A DNA stretch of 64,000 bases from positions 66,147 to 130,146 of the forward strand of contig CAYWOS010000002.1 of the NCBI GenBank assembly GCA_964459985.1. The letters run 5' to 3'. This document shows, piece by piece, positions 44,841 through 53,636 of this stretch. Under the pieces are notes generated by a model. It was not told where the DNA came from and searched no databases. It was given only the letters and a program-made list of their open reading frames with translations. This DNA comes from CAYWOS01 sp964459985. Lineage in GTDB: Bacteria; Bacillota; Clostridia; Christensenellales; Aristaeellaceae. A program made the position numbers and the translations under genes. The first letter of the stretch is position 1, and every line of letters begins with the position of its first letter.

Positions 44841-45707
44841 ATGCAAAACACCGAAGATATGATCGCGCGGCTGAATTTGAGCGGTAAGCGCCTGAGCAAA
44901 GGGCACAGGCGGATCGCCGAGTACATCGTGCAGCATTACGATAAAGCGGTCTTCATGACCGCCGCGCGCCTTGGCGACGTCGTGGGCGTGAGCGAGAGCA
45001 CGGTGGTGCGCTTTGCCGTGGCGCTGGGCTACGAGGGCTATCCCGAGCTTCAGCGCGCCCTGCAGGAGCTTGTGCGCCATCGCCTGACCTCGGTGCAGCG
45101 CTTTGAGATGACATCCGAGATCCCCGAAGGCAGCGTCCTCTCGACCGTGCTCAAAACCGACATGACCAACATCCGCAACACCGTCGAGCAATTGGACGAC
45201 CACGCTTTTTCCGAGGTGGTGCGCCGCATCGAGAACGCCAAATCCATCTATATCTTGGGCATGCGTTCGGCGGCGCCGCTCGCGCAGTTTTTCGGCTATT
45301 ATCTGCATTACATTTTCAGCGACGTGCGCATCGTCGCCTCCGCCGCGACCGACGTGTTCGAGAGCATATCGCGCATCGGCGCCGAGGACGTCCTGATCGG
45401 CATCAGTTTCCCGCGCTATTCGACGCGCACGCTGGAGGCGATGCGGTACGCGCACGACGCCGGCGCGCAGGTGGTGGGCATCACCGACGGCGAGATGAGC
45501 CCGCTTCACGACGTGGCGGATATCTGCCTGTCGGCGCGCACCGATATGGCGTCCTTCGTCGATTCGCTCGCCGCGCCGCTTTCGCTGGTCAACGCGCTCG
45601 TGGTGGCGCTGGCGCTCAAAAAGCGCGATCAGTTGAGCGCGCATTTCGCAAAGCTGGAAGGAATCTGGGACGCGTACAGTGTGTATATCAACAGGGAAAC
45701 CCCGTAA
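44841..45707 (+). CDS. MurR/RpiR-family transcriptional regulator
   Basis: A 288-residue sugar-phosphate-responsive regulator. The N-terminal helix-turn-helix domain (residues 15-80) contains LSKGHRRIAEYIVQHYDKAV and VGVSESTVVRFAVALGYEGY. The C-terminal SIS domain (about 125-260) has SIYILGMRSAAPLAQFFGYY and IGISFPRYSTRTLEA, which would bind a phosphosugar. The target is unknown; it could act on a local gene or elsewhere. It overlaps the flavoprotein gene by 29 bp. Confidence 0.92.
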   Translation: MQNTEDMIARLNLSGKRLSKGHRRIAEYIVQHYDKAVFMTAARLGDVVGVSESTVVRFAVALGYEGYPELQRALQELVRHRLTSVQRFEMTSEIPEGSVLSTVLKTDMTNIRNTVEQLDDHAFSEVVRRIENAKSIYILGMRSAAPLAQFFGYYLHYIFSDVRIVASAATDVFESISRIGAEDVLIGISFPRYSTRTLEAMRYAHDAGAQVVGITDGEMSPLHDVADICLSARTDMASFVDSLAAPLSLVNALVVALALKKRDQLSAHFAKLEGIWDAYSVYINRETP

Positions 45708-46962
45708 TATCGCGGTGATCGGCGGCGGAGCGGCGGGCTTGACCGCCGCGCTGTTCGCGTCCCGCGCCGGCGCGCGCGTGACGCTGTTTGAGCGCAACGA
45801 AAAGCTCGGCAAAAAGATCTACATCACGGGCAAGGGGCGCTGCAACGCCACCAATCTGTGCGAGCCCGACGAATTCCTGCGCGAGGTGCCGCGCAACCCG
45901 CGCTTTTTGTACGCCGCGCTTGATTTCCTGAAGCCGCAGGGCATGATCGATCTTCTGGAGTCGCTCGGCTGCCCGATGAAAATCGAGCGCGGACGGCGCG
46001 CCTTCCCCGTCAGCGACCGCGCGAGCGACGTGACGCGCGCGCTTGAAAAGGGGCTGCGCGAGGCGGGTGCGCAAATCAGGCTCGATACCCGCGTCGCTTC
46101 CGTCCTTGCGAAAGAAGGCGCGGCGCGCGGCGTCGCGCTCGAAAATGGCGTCGAGATCCCCTTTGACGCCGTGATTCTGGCGTGCGGCGGCATCAGCTAT
46201 CCCTCCACCGGCTCGACGGGCGACGGGCTGCGCATGGCGGCGGAAACGGGGCACGCGCTCGAGCAAACGCATCCCTCGCTCGTGCCCTACGAGGTGTCGG
46301 ACGCGTGGCGCGGCGCGATGCAGGGATTATCGCTCAAAAATGTTTGCCTTTCGGCGTCCTTCTGTGGTAAAATGATATATTGCGAAACCGGCGAAATGCT
46401 GTTCACGCATTTCGGCGTTTCGGGCCCGCTCGTGCTGGAGATGAGCAGCCACATCGCCGGGCTGCCGATCGGGGAGATTTCAGTCGCCGTCGATCTCAAG
46501 ATCGCCCTTGATCAAAAGCAGCTTGACGAAAGGCTGATGCGCGAAATGGACGCGGCGCGGCGCGGGCGGCTATCCCGCGTGTACGCCTCGCTGCTGCCGG
46601 CGAGCATGGCGGCGGCGTTCCCCGCCGTGTGCGGCGTGAGCGGCGATACGCCGTGCAGCCAGGTAACGGCGGCGCAGCGCGGGATGATCGCGCGGACGCT
46701 CAAGGCGTTCCCCGTTCATCTGTCGGCTCCGCGCTCCTACGCGGAAGCGGTCGTCACGCGCGGCGGCGTGTCGGTGCGGGATATCTCTCCTTCCTCCATG
46801 CAGTCCAAGCGCGTTCGCGCCCTCTATTTCGCCGGCGAGATGATCGACGTCGACGCGCACACGGGCGGCTACAATCTCCAGATCGCTTTTTCGACCGGCG
46901 CGCTGGCCGGTGACGCCGCCGCGCGGCAGCCCGATGAAACGTCAGGAATCACTAAATCATAA
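45679..46962 (+). CDS. BaiN-like NAD(P)/FAD-dependent oxidoreductase (HI0933 family)
   Basis: A 427-residue flavoprotein. The FAD-binding start NIAVIGGGAAGLTAALFASR is followed by LGKKIYITGKGRCNATN, a hallmark of the HI0933/YhiN family that includes BaiN. AVILACGGISYPSTGSTGDG is the second glycine motif, and LYFAGEMIDVDAHTGGYNLQ is the C-terminal FAD contact. Members are oxidoreductases, in some gut species acting on bile-acid intermediates, but that role cannot be assumed. The start is GTG 45679, inside the regulator gene, with no strong ribosome site, so translation is probably coupled. Confidence 0.9.
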   Translation: MCISTGKPRNIAVIGGGAAGLTAALFASRAGARVTLFERNEKLGKKIYITGKGRCNATNLCEPDEFLREVPRNPRFLYAALDFLKPQGMIDLLESLGCPMKIERGRRAFPVSDRASDVTRALEKGLREAGAQIRLDTRVASVLAKEGAARGVALENGVEIPFDAVILACGGISYPSTGSTGDGLRMAAETGHALEQTHPSLVPYEVSDAWRGAMQGLSLKNVCLSASFCGKMIYCETGEMLFTHFGVSGPLVLEMSSHIAGLPIGEISVAVDLKIALDQKQLDERLMREMDAARRGRLSRVYASLLPASMAAAFPAVCGVSGDTPCSQVTAAQRGMIARTLKAFPVHLSAPRSYAEAVVTRGGVSVRDISPSSMQSKRVRALYFAGEMIDVDAHTGGYNLQIAFSTGALAGDAAARQPDETSGITKS

Positions 46963-46973
46963 GGATTTTGTTT

Positions 46974-47927
46974 ATGCAGTACATCGTCCTCGATCTCGAA
47001 TGGAACCAGCCTTTGTCCTACTCAAGCCCCGCCTACAAAAGCGTGGGCGGGAAGCTGCTCTTTGAAATGATCCAGATCGGCGCGGTGCGCGTCGATGAAA
47101 CCATGCGCATCACCGATTCCTTCACGCAGCTCATCCGTCCCGTGCATTATCAGAAACTCCACCCGCGCATTCGCCGTATTACGCACATCGAGCAGGAGGA
47201 TTTGGATGCCGCGCCCGAGTTTTCGGAGGCAGTGGCGGCGTTCGCCGCGTGGTGCGGGGAGGATTACGCGCTGCTCACGTGGGGCTGCGACGATGTTTCG
47301 GTATTACGCCAGAACATGGATTTCTTTCGGTGCGAAACGCCGCTCGCCGGGATCTACGACGTGCAAAAGCTCTTTGGCGAGGTGCTGGGCAACGGCAAGG
47401 ACCGGAGCGGCCTGAAAGCGGCAATGGAGCATTTCGGCATCGAAAGCGACGAAAACATGCCCTTTCATAACGCCGTGAACGACGCATATTATACGGCGGA
47501 GGTCTTTCTGCGGCTGCCCGAGCCGCAAAAAGTGCTCGAATGCAAGCTGACGCCGCGCAAGCTCGTCCACATCGAGCGCCCGCGCGAGCGGCAGGCGATC
47601 ATGCGCGTGCGCTCGACGCGCGATACTTTTTCAAGTCCGATGGCGATGAAGCCGCCCTGCCCGTCCTGCGGCAGGAAAATCGACGTCGCCGAAGGCTACG
47701 CGCCCCAGCCCGACGGGCGCTACATGGCGCTCGCCGACTGCCCGCAGCACGGGCTGGTGTTCGTGAAATTACAGTTCGGCAAAAGCGAGGACGGCAAGCG
47801 GATCGTCACGCGCACAACGGCGCTTTCCGACGAGCAAAGCCGCGCTTACGTCGCCACCAAGCATTTGCAGTGGCGCAACAAAATCGCCGCGCTCGCGGCG
47901 AAAGACGACGGGACGGGAGGCGACTGA
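46974..47927 (+). CDS. DEDDh-family 3'-5' exonuclease with a C-terminal Cys motif
   Basis: A 317-residue protein. Exonuclease motif I is IVLDLEWNQP (Asp and Glu), motif II lies in LLTWGCDDVSVL, and motif III in PFHNAVNDAYYTAEVF (His and Asp), as in ExoIII-type nucleases. A C-terminal segment contains CPSCGRK...CPQHG, a possible zinc site not common to the core fold. AAGGA is eight bases before ATG 46974. Its TGA overlaps the ATG of the kinase-like gene (TGATG). Likely acts in RNA or DNA trimming; the substrate is unknown. Confidence 0.85.
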   Translation: MQYIVLDLEWNQPLSYSSPAYKSVGGKLLFEMIQIGAVRVDETMRITDSFTQLIRPVHYQKLHPRIRRITHIEQEDLDAAPEFSEAVAAFAAWCGEDYALLTWGCDDVSVLRQNMDFFRCETPLAGIYDVQKLFGEVLGNGKDRSGLKAAMEHFGIESDENMPFHNAVNDAYYTAEVFLRLPEPQKVLECKLTPRKLVHIERPRERQAIMRVRSTRDTFSSPMAMKPPCPSCGRKIDVAEGYAPQPDGRYMALADCPQHGLVFVKLQFGKSEDGKRIVTRTTALSDEQSRAYVATKHLQWRNKIAALAAKDDGTGGD

Positions 47928-49564
47928 TGCGTATCACGCTTTTAGGCAGGGAAAAGACGTATGATGCGCCCGTCACCGTCCTTCAGATCGTGCGCGAGCT
48001 TGCGCCCGATATGGCGGAACGGACGCTGGGCTGCTTTTGCGGCGGGCTGGCGCTCGAACTCAATCAATTGGTTGATCGGGACGCCGCGCTGCATCCCATC
48101 ACGTTTCAAAACGAGGAGGGCAGGCGCATCTACGAGCGCTCGCTGCGCTTCGTCATGCTGCTCGCCATTCGCCGGCGTTATCCCGGCTATCGCGTGCGCA
48201 TTGAGTTTTCCTTGGGATTCGGCGTGTTCCTGCGCCTGATCGACGCCGACGCGAACGAGGAGATCCGCGCGGCGGTCGAGGAGGAAATGCGTAAGATCGT
48301 GCGGGAAAACCTGCCCTTCACGCGCGAAACGTGGACGCGCGAAAAGGCGATCCGCTATTTCGGCGAGGAGGGCGAGACGGACAAGATGCGCCTGCTCGCC
48401 TACCGCCCTTATGATTATTTCAACGTGTATCTCTGCGGCGGCATGGCGGAGTATTTCTACGGCGCAATGCTGCCCTCGACGGGCTATGTCCCGCATTTTC
48501 AAATGATCCTCAACGGCAACGGGCTGGTGATGCAGATGCCCGCGCCCGACAATCCGGAAAAGCCCGCGCCCTATATCGCGCGCCCCAAGCATTTTAGGGC
48601 GTTTGATCAATCCAACGAGTGGTGCGGTATACTGCACTGCACGACCGCCGCCGATCTCAACGACCTCATCACCTGCGGCGAACTGCCCGAGTTCATCCGC
48701 GTCAACGAGGCGCTGCACAACAAATCGCTCGCCGAGATTGCCGGGGAGATCCGCGAGCGCCGCTCGCGCATTGTGTTTGTCGCCGGGCCGTCCTCGAGCG
48801 GCAAAACGACGTTCACCAACCGCTTAAAAATCCATCTGCGCGTGCTCGGGCTGTCGCCCGTCATGGTTTCGCTGGATGATTTTTATCTCGACCGCAAGGA
48901 TATTCCGCTCGAAGCGGACGGATTGCCCGACCTCGAGGCGCTCACCGCGCTCGACGTGCCGCTTCTCAACGCGTGCCTTGAAAAGCTCGTCGCGGGCGAG
49001 ACCGTGATGATGCCGAAGTACGATTTCCACACCAGCCGCCGCGCCGGGTTCGAGCCGCTTCGCGTTTTCCCCGATCAGCCGCTTTTGATCGAGGGCATTC
49101 ACGGGCTGAATCCCGCGCTGTCCGCCGGCATGAAGGATGTTTTCCACGTTTATATCTCGGAATTGACCTGCCTGAACTTAGACAACCACAACCGCATCCG
49201 CACGACTGACGCGCGGCTTTTGCGCCGTATTGTGCGCGATTACCAGTTCCGCAACACCCCCGCCGAGGACACGCTCGCTATGTGGAACAACGTGCGCCGG
49301 GGCGAGGAAAAATGGATCTTCCCGTATCAGGAAAACGCCGACGTCGTGTTCAACTCGGCGCTGCATTACGAGCTGCCCGTGCTCAAGGGCTTCGCCTACG
49401 ATCTGCTCAAGCGCATTCCGGACGACAACCCCAATCATCTGTCCTCGCGGCGGCTGCTCAAAATCCTGCATTATATGCTGCCCGCCACCGAGGAAGCGCT
49501 GCGCGAGATCCCGCCGCTTTCCATCCTGCGCGAGTTTATCGGCGGCTGCACGCTGTATCAGTAA
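47927..49564 (+). CDS. Uridine-kinase-like P-loop protein with N-terminal TGS-like domain
   Basis: A 545-residue protein. The N-terminal ~60 residues (MRITLLGREKTYDAPVTVLQ) look like a TGS domain and the next ~200 residues resemble the second additional domain of threonyl-tRNA synthetases. The C-terminal half is a uridine-kinase/PRK-type P-loop kinase with Walker A AGPSSSGKTTF (near residue 288) and SLDDFYLDRKDIP. This fused architecture is common in Clostridia and annotated as nucleoside kinase; its substrate is not established. GGGAGG is well spaced for ATG 47927. A strong terminator follows. Confidence 0.88.
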   Translation: MRITLLGREKTYDAPVTVLQIVRELAPDMAERTLGCFCGGLALELNQLVDRDAALHPITFQNEEGRRIYERSLRFVMLLAIRRRYPGYRVRIEFSLGFGVFLRLIDADANEEIRAAVEEEMRKIVRENLPFTRETWTREKAIRYFGEEGETDKMRLLAYRPYDYFNVYLCGGMAEYFYGAMLPSTGYVPHFQMILNGNGLVMQMPAPDNPEKPAPYIARPKHFRAFDQSNEWCGILHCTTAADLNDLITCGELPEFIRVNEALHNKSLAEIAGEIRERRSRIVFVAGPSSSGKTTFTNRLKIHLRVLGLSPVMVSLDDFYLDRKDIPLEADGLPDLEALTALDVPLLNACLEKLVAGETVMMPKYDFHTSRRAGFEPLRVFPDQPLLIEGIHGLNPALSAGMKDVFHVYISELTCLNLDNHNRIRTTDARLLRRIVRDYQFRNTPAEDTLAMWNNVRRGEEKWIFPYQENADVVFNSALHYELPVLKGFAYDLLKRIPDDNPNHLSSRRLLKILHYMLPATEEALREIPPLSILREFIGGCTLYQ

Positions 49565-49573
49565 TCCGATCGG

Positions 49574-50938
49574 TCATCGAAGGAACCGGCGCAGCCAGCG
49601 TTCCTTCTTTTTTGTGTACGGCTGATACCGGATGGGCAGATCGGGCCTGTACGCCTTGCGCACGACCGAGCGGACGTGCGTGAAGGCGTCGAAGCTCGCC
49701 TTGCCGTGATAGCTTCCCATGCCCGACGCGCCCACGCCGCCGAACGCCATGTGCGATGTGGCGAGATGAATCACGGTATCGTTGACGCAGCCGCCGCCGA
49801 ACGCGCACGTATCGAGCACCTTTCTTTCGACGGCGCGGTCCCGGGTGAACAGATACAGCGCCAGCGGCTTTTCGCGCGAGCGGACGAAATCGGTCGCCTC
49901 GTCGAGCGTTTTCCATGTCAGGACGGGCAGGATGGGCGCGAAAATCTCCTCCTGCATGACGGGCGAATCGGGCGATACGTCGACGAGCACCGTTGGTTCG
50001 ATAAACAGCCTTGCATCGTCGCAGCCGCCGCCGATCACGGCGGTTTGCCCGTCGAGCAGCGCCTTTTTTTCGAGATAGTGTTTTTCCGATATGATATGTC
50101 CCATGCCGGACAGATCGCCGTCCGGGAAAAACTCGTTAAGCGCGCGGCGGAATTCCTCGATGAAACGGTCGCGCGCGCCTTCCTCGATCAGCACGTAGTC
50201 GGGGCCGACACACGTTTGCCCGGCGTTCAGGATTTTGCCGAACGCCACGCGGCGCGCCGCGACGCGCAGATCGGCGGAGGCGTCGACGATCACCGGGCTT
50301 TTGCCGCCCAGCTCGAGCGTGACGGGCGTCAGGCGCTTCGCCGCCGCCGTCATGACGACCTTGCCGACGGCGACCGAGCCGGTGAAAAAGATGCAGTCGA
50401 ACGGCTCGTCCAGCAGCGCGCTGTTCTCGGCGCGTCCGCCCTCGACGACGGCGATGTATTCGGGCGGGAAGGTATCGGCGATCATGCCCGCGATCAGATG
50501 GCTGACGTTCGCCGCATAGATCGACGGCTTGACGACGGCGCAGCAGCCGCCCGAGATCGCGCCGATCAACGGTTCAAAGCACAATTGTACGGGGTAATTC
50601 CACGGCGACATGATGAGCGCCGCGCCGTAGGGTTCGGGCGAGAGGAAACTGCGCGCGGGGAACTGCGCCGGCGGCGTACGCACGTATTTCTCCTTCATCC
50701 AGCCGCGCAGATGCCTTTGATGATACCGGATTTCGTCCAGCACCAGCCCCGTTTCGCACATGTACGTTTCAAAGGGCTGCTTGCCCAGATCCATGCGCAC
50801 GGCGTCGGCGATGCGGCTTTCGTTTTCCCGGATCGCGTGTTCGAGCCTGCGCAGCATGTCGAGCCGGAACGCCGCGCTTCTCGTCGCGCCCGTCTTGAAA
50901 TAGGCGCGCTGCACCGAAACGATATCGGGAATGCCCAT
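49574..50938 (-). CDS. Aldehyde dehydrogenase (YwdH-like, NAD(P)-dependent)
   Basis: A 454-residue class-3-like aldehyde dehydrogenase. The NAD site MSPWNYPVQLCFEPLIGAI, the glycine motif FFTGSVAVGK, the general base in LELGGKSPVIV, and the catalytic Cys in NAGQTCVGPDYV are all present. The C-terminal ~25 residues are strongly basic (KKKERWLRRFLR), which suggests membrane association. AAAGGAG precedes ATG 50938. It closes the long reverse-strand run that begins with the LacI regulator, 20 bp after the esterase gene. The substrate is unknown; oxidation of an aldehyde released by this pathway is possible. Confidence 0.92.
   Translation of the reverse strand: MGIPDIVSVQRAYFKTGATRSAAFRLDMLRRLEHAIRENESRIADAVRMDLGKQPFETYMCETGLVLDEIRYHQRHLRGWMKEKYVRTPPAQFPARSFLSPEPYGAALIMSPWNYPVQLCFEPLIGAISGGCCAVVKPSIYAANVSHLIAGMIADTFPPEYIAVVEGGRAENSALLDEPFDCIFFTGSVAVGKVVMTAAAKRLTPVTLELGGKSPVIVDASADLRVAARRVAFGKILNAGQTCVGPDYVLIEEGARDRFIEEFRRALNEFFPDGDLSGMGHIISEKHYLEKKALLDGQTAVIGGGCDDARLFIEPTVLVDVSPDSPVMQEEIFAPILPVLTWKTLDEATDFVRSREKPLALYLFTRDRAVERKVLDTCAFGGGCVNDTVIHLATSHMAFGGVGASGMGSYHGKASFDAFTHVRSVVRKAYRPDLPIRYQPYTKKKERWLRRFLR
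49579..49613 (+). terminator. Terminator of the kinase-like gene embedded in the convergent aldehyde dehydrogenase gene
   Basis: GAAGGAAC (49579-49586) pairs with GTTCCTTC (49600-49607), followed by six T residues. The hairpin lies within the last 14 codons of the reverse-strand gene. Confidence 0.85.
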
Positions 50939-50958
50939 AGGCGCTCCTTTCCGCCGCG

Positions 50959-51930
50959 TTACCGGCGCCGCGCCCGGAGCCACTCGTACAGCGCCGGGTC
51001 GCGGTAGGCGTGATCGTAGCAGTCGTGTCCCACGGCGGGGTACAAGGTCAGGCTGAAATCGCCCTTGGGATTGATCTCAAGCAGTCTGCGCAGCGCCGTC
51101 AGCGCGTGATCGGGATCGACGGTGGCGTCGCTCAACCCGTGATAGATCGATACCGGCAGACCGGCGATCCGGGACAAATCATAGTGTAGCTGATCGGGTT
51201 GATTCCATACGCCGGCGCGCCCGCAGCAAACGGCGACCGCCGCGAAGGCGTCCGGCATATAGCACGCCAGCTTGTACGCGCCGCGCCCACCCATGCTCAA
51301 GCCCGTCAGATACAGTCTGTTTCCGTCGACGGCGTAGCGCGTTTTCATCTGATCGATGAAATTGCGCAGCCGGATCATCTGCGCGTCCGTCTCGCGCTCG
51401 GCCTCGTCCTCGACCCAGTGCGCCCCTTTTTCGAGCTGCGGCGCGATGACGATCATGTCGAGCGAATGACCCTCGAGGATGTACTGGAACGGCCCATAGG
51501 CGCCGATCACCGTCGGGTCGTCCCCGCGCTCGCCGATGCCGTGCAGGAAAAGTATGGTCGGGTATGCCCGGGTTTCGTCGTAATGCTCGGGCAGCCAGAG
51601 GAGGTACGAATACTCCGCCTCGCCCGCGACGACGTGAAAAACGCCCGCGTCGTCCCGAACCGGCGTTTTTGCCGTCAGGCTTGTGCCGAACGTCGTTTCA
51701 CAGGTGAACTTGCCGCCCTGAAAGCGCCACGCGGCGCTTTTGAGCGGCGTGCCGTAGGCGATTTTCGAACGGATGGCGATGTCCTTGAGCGCGTCCTTGC
51801 GCGGGATTTCTTTTTTGAAGGAAAGAAGGGTTTCCATGACATCCTCCCCGCCGCCGTCCAGCGCGAGCGCGGGAGCGCCCGCCGCGCACGCCAGCGCCGC
51901 CGTCAGCAAAAACAGGATCAGCGCGCGCAT
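50959..51930 (-). CDS. Secreted alpha/beta-hydrolase (esterase-like)
   Basis: A 323-residue exported hydrolase. A signal peptide starts at ATG 51930 (MRALILFLLTAALACAAGAP). The core fold is a phospholipase/carboxylesterase-type alpha/beta hydrolase: FLHGIGERGDD, the nucleophile elbow YLTGLSMGGRG, the Asp in YHGLSDATVDP and the catalytic His in YPAVGHDCYDHAY. The strongest in-frame start for a signal peptide is used; the ribosome site is weak, so coupling to the upstream gene 38 bp away is likely. Such enzymes remove acyl groups from glycans in other systems. It fits an extracytoplasmic step of the surrounding operon (inference). Confidence 0.82.
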   Translation of the reverse strand: MRALILFLLTAALACAAGAPALALDGGGEDVMETLLSFKKEIPRKDALKDIAIRSKIAYGTPLKSAAWRFQGGKFTCETTFGTSLTAKTPVRDDAGVFHVVAGEAEYSYLLWLPEHYDETRAYPTILFLHGIGERGDDPTVIGAYGPFQYILEGHSLDMIVIAPQLEKGAHWVEDEAERETDAQMIRLRNFIDQMKTRYAVDGNRLYLTGLSMGGRGAYKLACYMPDAFAAVAVCCGRAGVWNQPDQLHYDLSRIAGLPVSIYHGLSDATVDPDHALTALRRLLEINPKGDFSLTLYPAVGHDCYDHAYRDPALYEWLRARRR

Positions 51931-51967
51931 AACGGCCGTCCGTGAAGCGATCCCGCCGCGCCGCGCG

Positions 51968-52276
51968 TTACGGGATATCAATGTTCATCAGCGGCGCCGC
52001 CTGCTGCGCGCCGTATACGTCGCGGTCGCCCACCGTGCCCGAGGCGACGGGGCGAAGATAGGTGATTTTGATGCCGAGCGCGGCGTCAAAGCACGCGAAA
52101 TCGGTAATGTCCGAGCGCTTCAGATGGTAAAGACCGGCGATGGTCTCGGGCGTGATTTTGCCCGACGCCTTGACGCGCTCGTAATCCGCCCGATTGTCAA
52201 AGAGAATATCGAGTGTCACGGCGAAGGGCCCCGAATTTTTCGAGCGCAGCACGTGCGCCATGTCGTAAAGCCGCAT
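51968..52276 (-). CDS. DUF4387-family protein
   Basis: A 102-residue protein matching the size and start (LYDMAHVLRSKNSGPFAVTLDI) of DUF4387. This family is usually encoded right beside an AtuA/DUF1446 protein, as it is here (two bases apart). GGAGGTG precedes ATG 52276. The pair probably forms one enzyme with two subunits; the reaction is not established. Confidence 0.85.
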   Translation of the reverse strand: MRLYDMAHVLRSKNSGPFAVTLDILFDNRADYERVKASGKITPETIAGLYHLKRSDITDFACFDAALGIKITYLRPVASGTVGDRDVYGAQQAAPLMNIDIP

Positions 52277-52278
52277 GT

Positions 52279-53634
52279 TTATCCCACCTCCATGATCTCG
52301 ACGGGGAAATACCGGCAGGGATCGGGCGAGCGCATGAGATGATACACCGAAAACATATAAACCGCGCCGAAGGGTACGTCGCTTGGCGCGAAGGGGAACG
52401 CCAGATTGCCGGCTGTCGATTTGCGGCCGGGATAGCCGAAATGCAGGTAACACGAGCGCACGGTGGCGCACACGGCGTTGGCGATCTCCTGCGTCGGGGC
52501 GATGACCTCGAACATCAGCCCGACCTCGTGCGGCGTCGATGAATCGGGCTCGAGCGCGCCCATCACGCCGTCGCGGCCGTAATGATAGAAATTGATCGCC
52601 AGCGAATCCTGATCAAGATCGTCGTAATACGCGCGCACCTGCTTTTCCACCTCGCGCTCGACCGCGTCCATCTGCGAGATGAGCAGGGGATCGCGCACGC
52701 CCGCGATGACGAAGGTGCGGTACGCGCGCAGCCGCGCGCCCTCGAGCTTGATGCAGCAGGGGACGTTTTCGAGTCGGCTGCCCGTCACGCGCACGCGCCC
52801 GCGCGGAAGCTGCTCAAAGGCGCAGCGCTCGAGATGCAGCACGATGCCGGGGCCTTTGAGCGTGTAGGGATGATCCTTTTCGTAAAAGGTGTGCGCCGCG
52901 ACCGAAACGGGCGTGCAGGCGCGCGCCGGGTCCGCCGCCCAGACCTCGAAGCCGGTATCGTCAAGCAGCCCGAGCATGCAGTCCTTGGTCGTCCCCGGCT
53001 CGGCGCACAGCGCGCCGCACTCGAGGATTTTGCCCAGATGAAAGGACAGCGCGGCGTCGTGCCCGCGTCGGATGCCGACGGCGGCGAAGGGCGCGGGATC
53101 GTACGCGCGGCCGCACAGGATGATGTCGGCGCCGGTATCGAGCGCCTGAAGGATCGGCTCGACGCCCATCTGCGCGACGACGCCGTTGGTGGCGGCGAGC
53201 GTTTCTTCGGTAATCGCGGGCACGTTCGGCGACATCGGCTCGATGCCGCCGCTTTGAAGCTCGCGGAGGATATCGTCCTTGGGGATGTCCGCCCACACGA
53301 CGGCGACGCGGCAGCGCCAGTTCGTCTCGCGCGCGATTTCCCCGATGATGTCAAGCGTCCACAGCGTGTGCTTGCGCGCGCCCGAGCCGCCCGCCGAGCC
53401 GATGATCAGCGGCACGGAAAGCGTCCGCGCGCCCTCCATGAGCAGCGTCAGATCCTTTTTGCAGGCCATTCGGCTGACGATCGCCGTGCCTGCGCCGAGC
53501 TTGTGCGGCCCGGCGTCGGTGCTGCCGGCGTCGACCACGATGGCGTCGGGGCGCTCGGCGATCGCCGCGCGGAAGGAGCTTTCGGGGAATCCATAGCCCA
53601 GAATCCCGCAGGGGGACAGAATGACGGTGCGCAT
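52279..53634 (-). CDS. AtuA (DUF1446) family protein
   Basis: A 451-residue protein of the acyclic-terpene-utilisation AtuA/DUF1446 family: VDAGSTDAGPHKLGAG, then LIIGSAGGSGARKHT, then ILCGRAYDPAPFAAVGIRRG, all typical. Family members occur in catabolic operons and are thought to act on acyl-CoA or hydroxy-acid intermediates, but no reaction can be assigned. It is followed by its usual partner DUF4387. The sugar transporter and ADP-ribosylglycohydrolases upstream suggest that this version handles a carbohydrate-derived compound. Confidence 0.85.
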   Translation of the reverse strand: MRTVILSPCGILGYGFPESSFRAAIAERPDAIVVDAGSTDAGPHKLGAGTAIVSRMACKKDLTLLMEGARTLSVPLIIGSAGGSGARKHTLWTLDIIGEIARETNWRCRVAVVWADIPKDDILRELQSGGIEPMSPNVPAITEETLAATNGVVAQMGVEPILQALDTGADIILCGRAYDPAPFAAVGIRRGHDAALSFHLGKILECGALCAEPGTTKDCMLGLLDDTGFEVWAADPARACTPVSVAAHTFYEKDHPYTLKGPGIVLHLERCAFEQLPRGRVRVTGSRLENVPCCIKLEGARLRAYRTFVIAGVRDPLLISQMDAVEREVEKQVRAYYDDLDQDSLAINFYHYGRDGVMGALEPDSSTPHEVGLMFEVIAPTQEIANAVCATVRSCYLHFGYPGRKSTAGNLAFPFAPSDVPFGAVYMFSVYHLMRSPDPCRYFPVEIMEVG

Positions 53635-53636
53635 GT

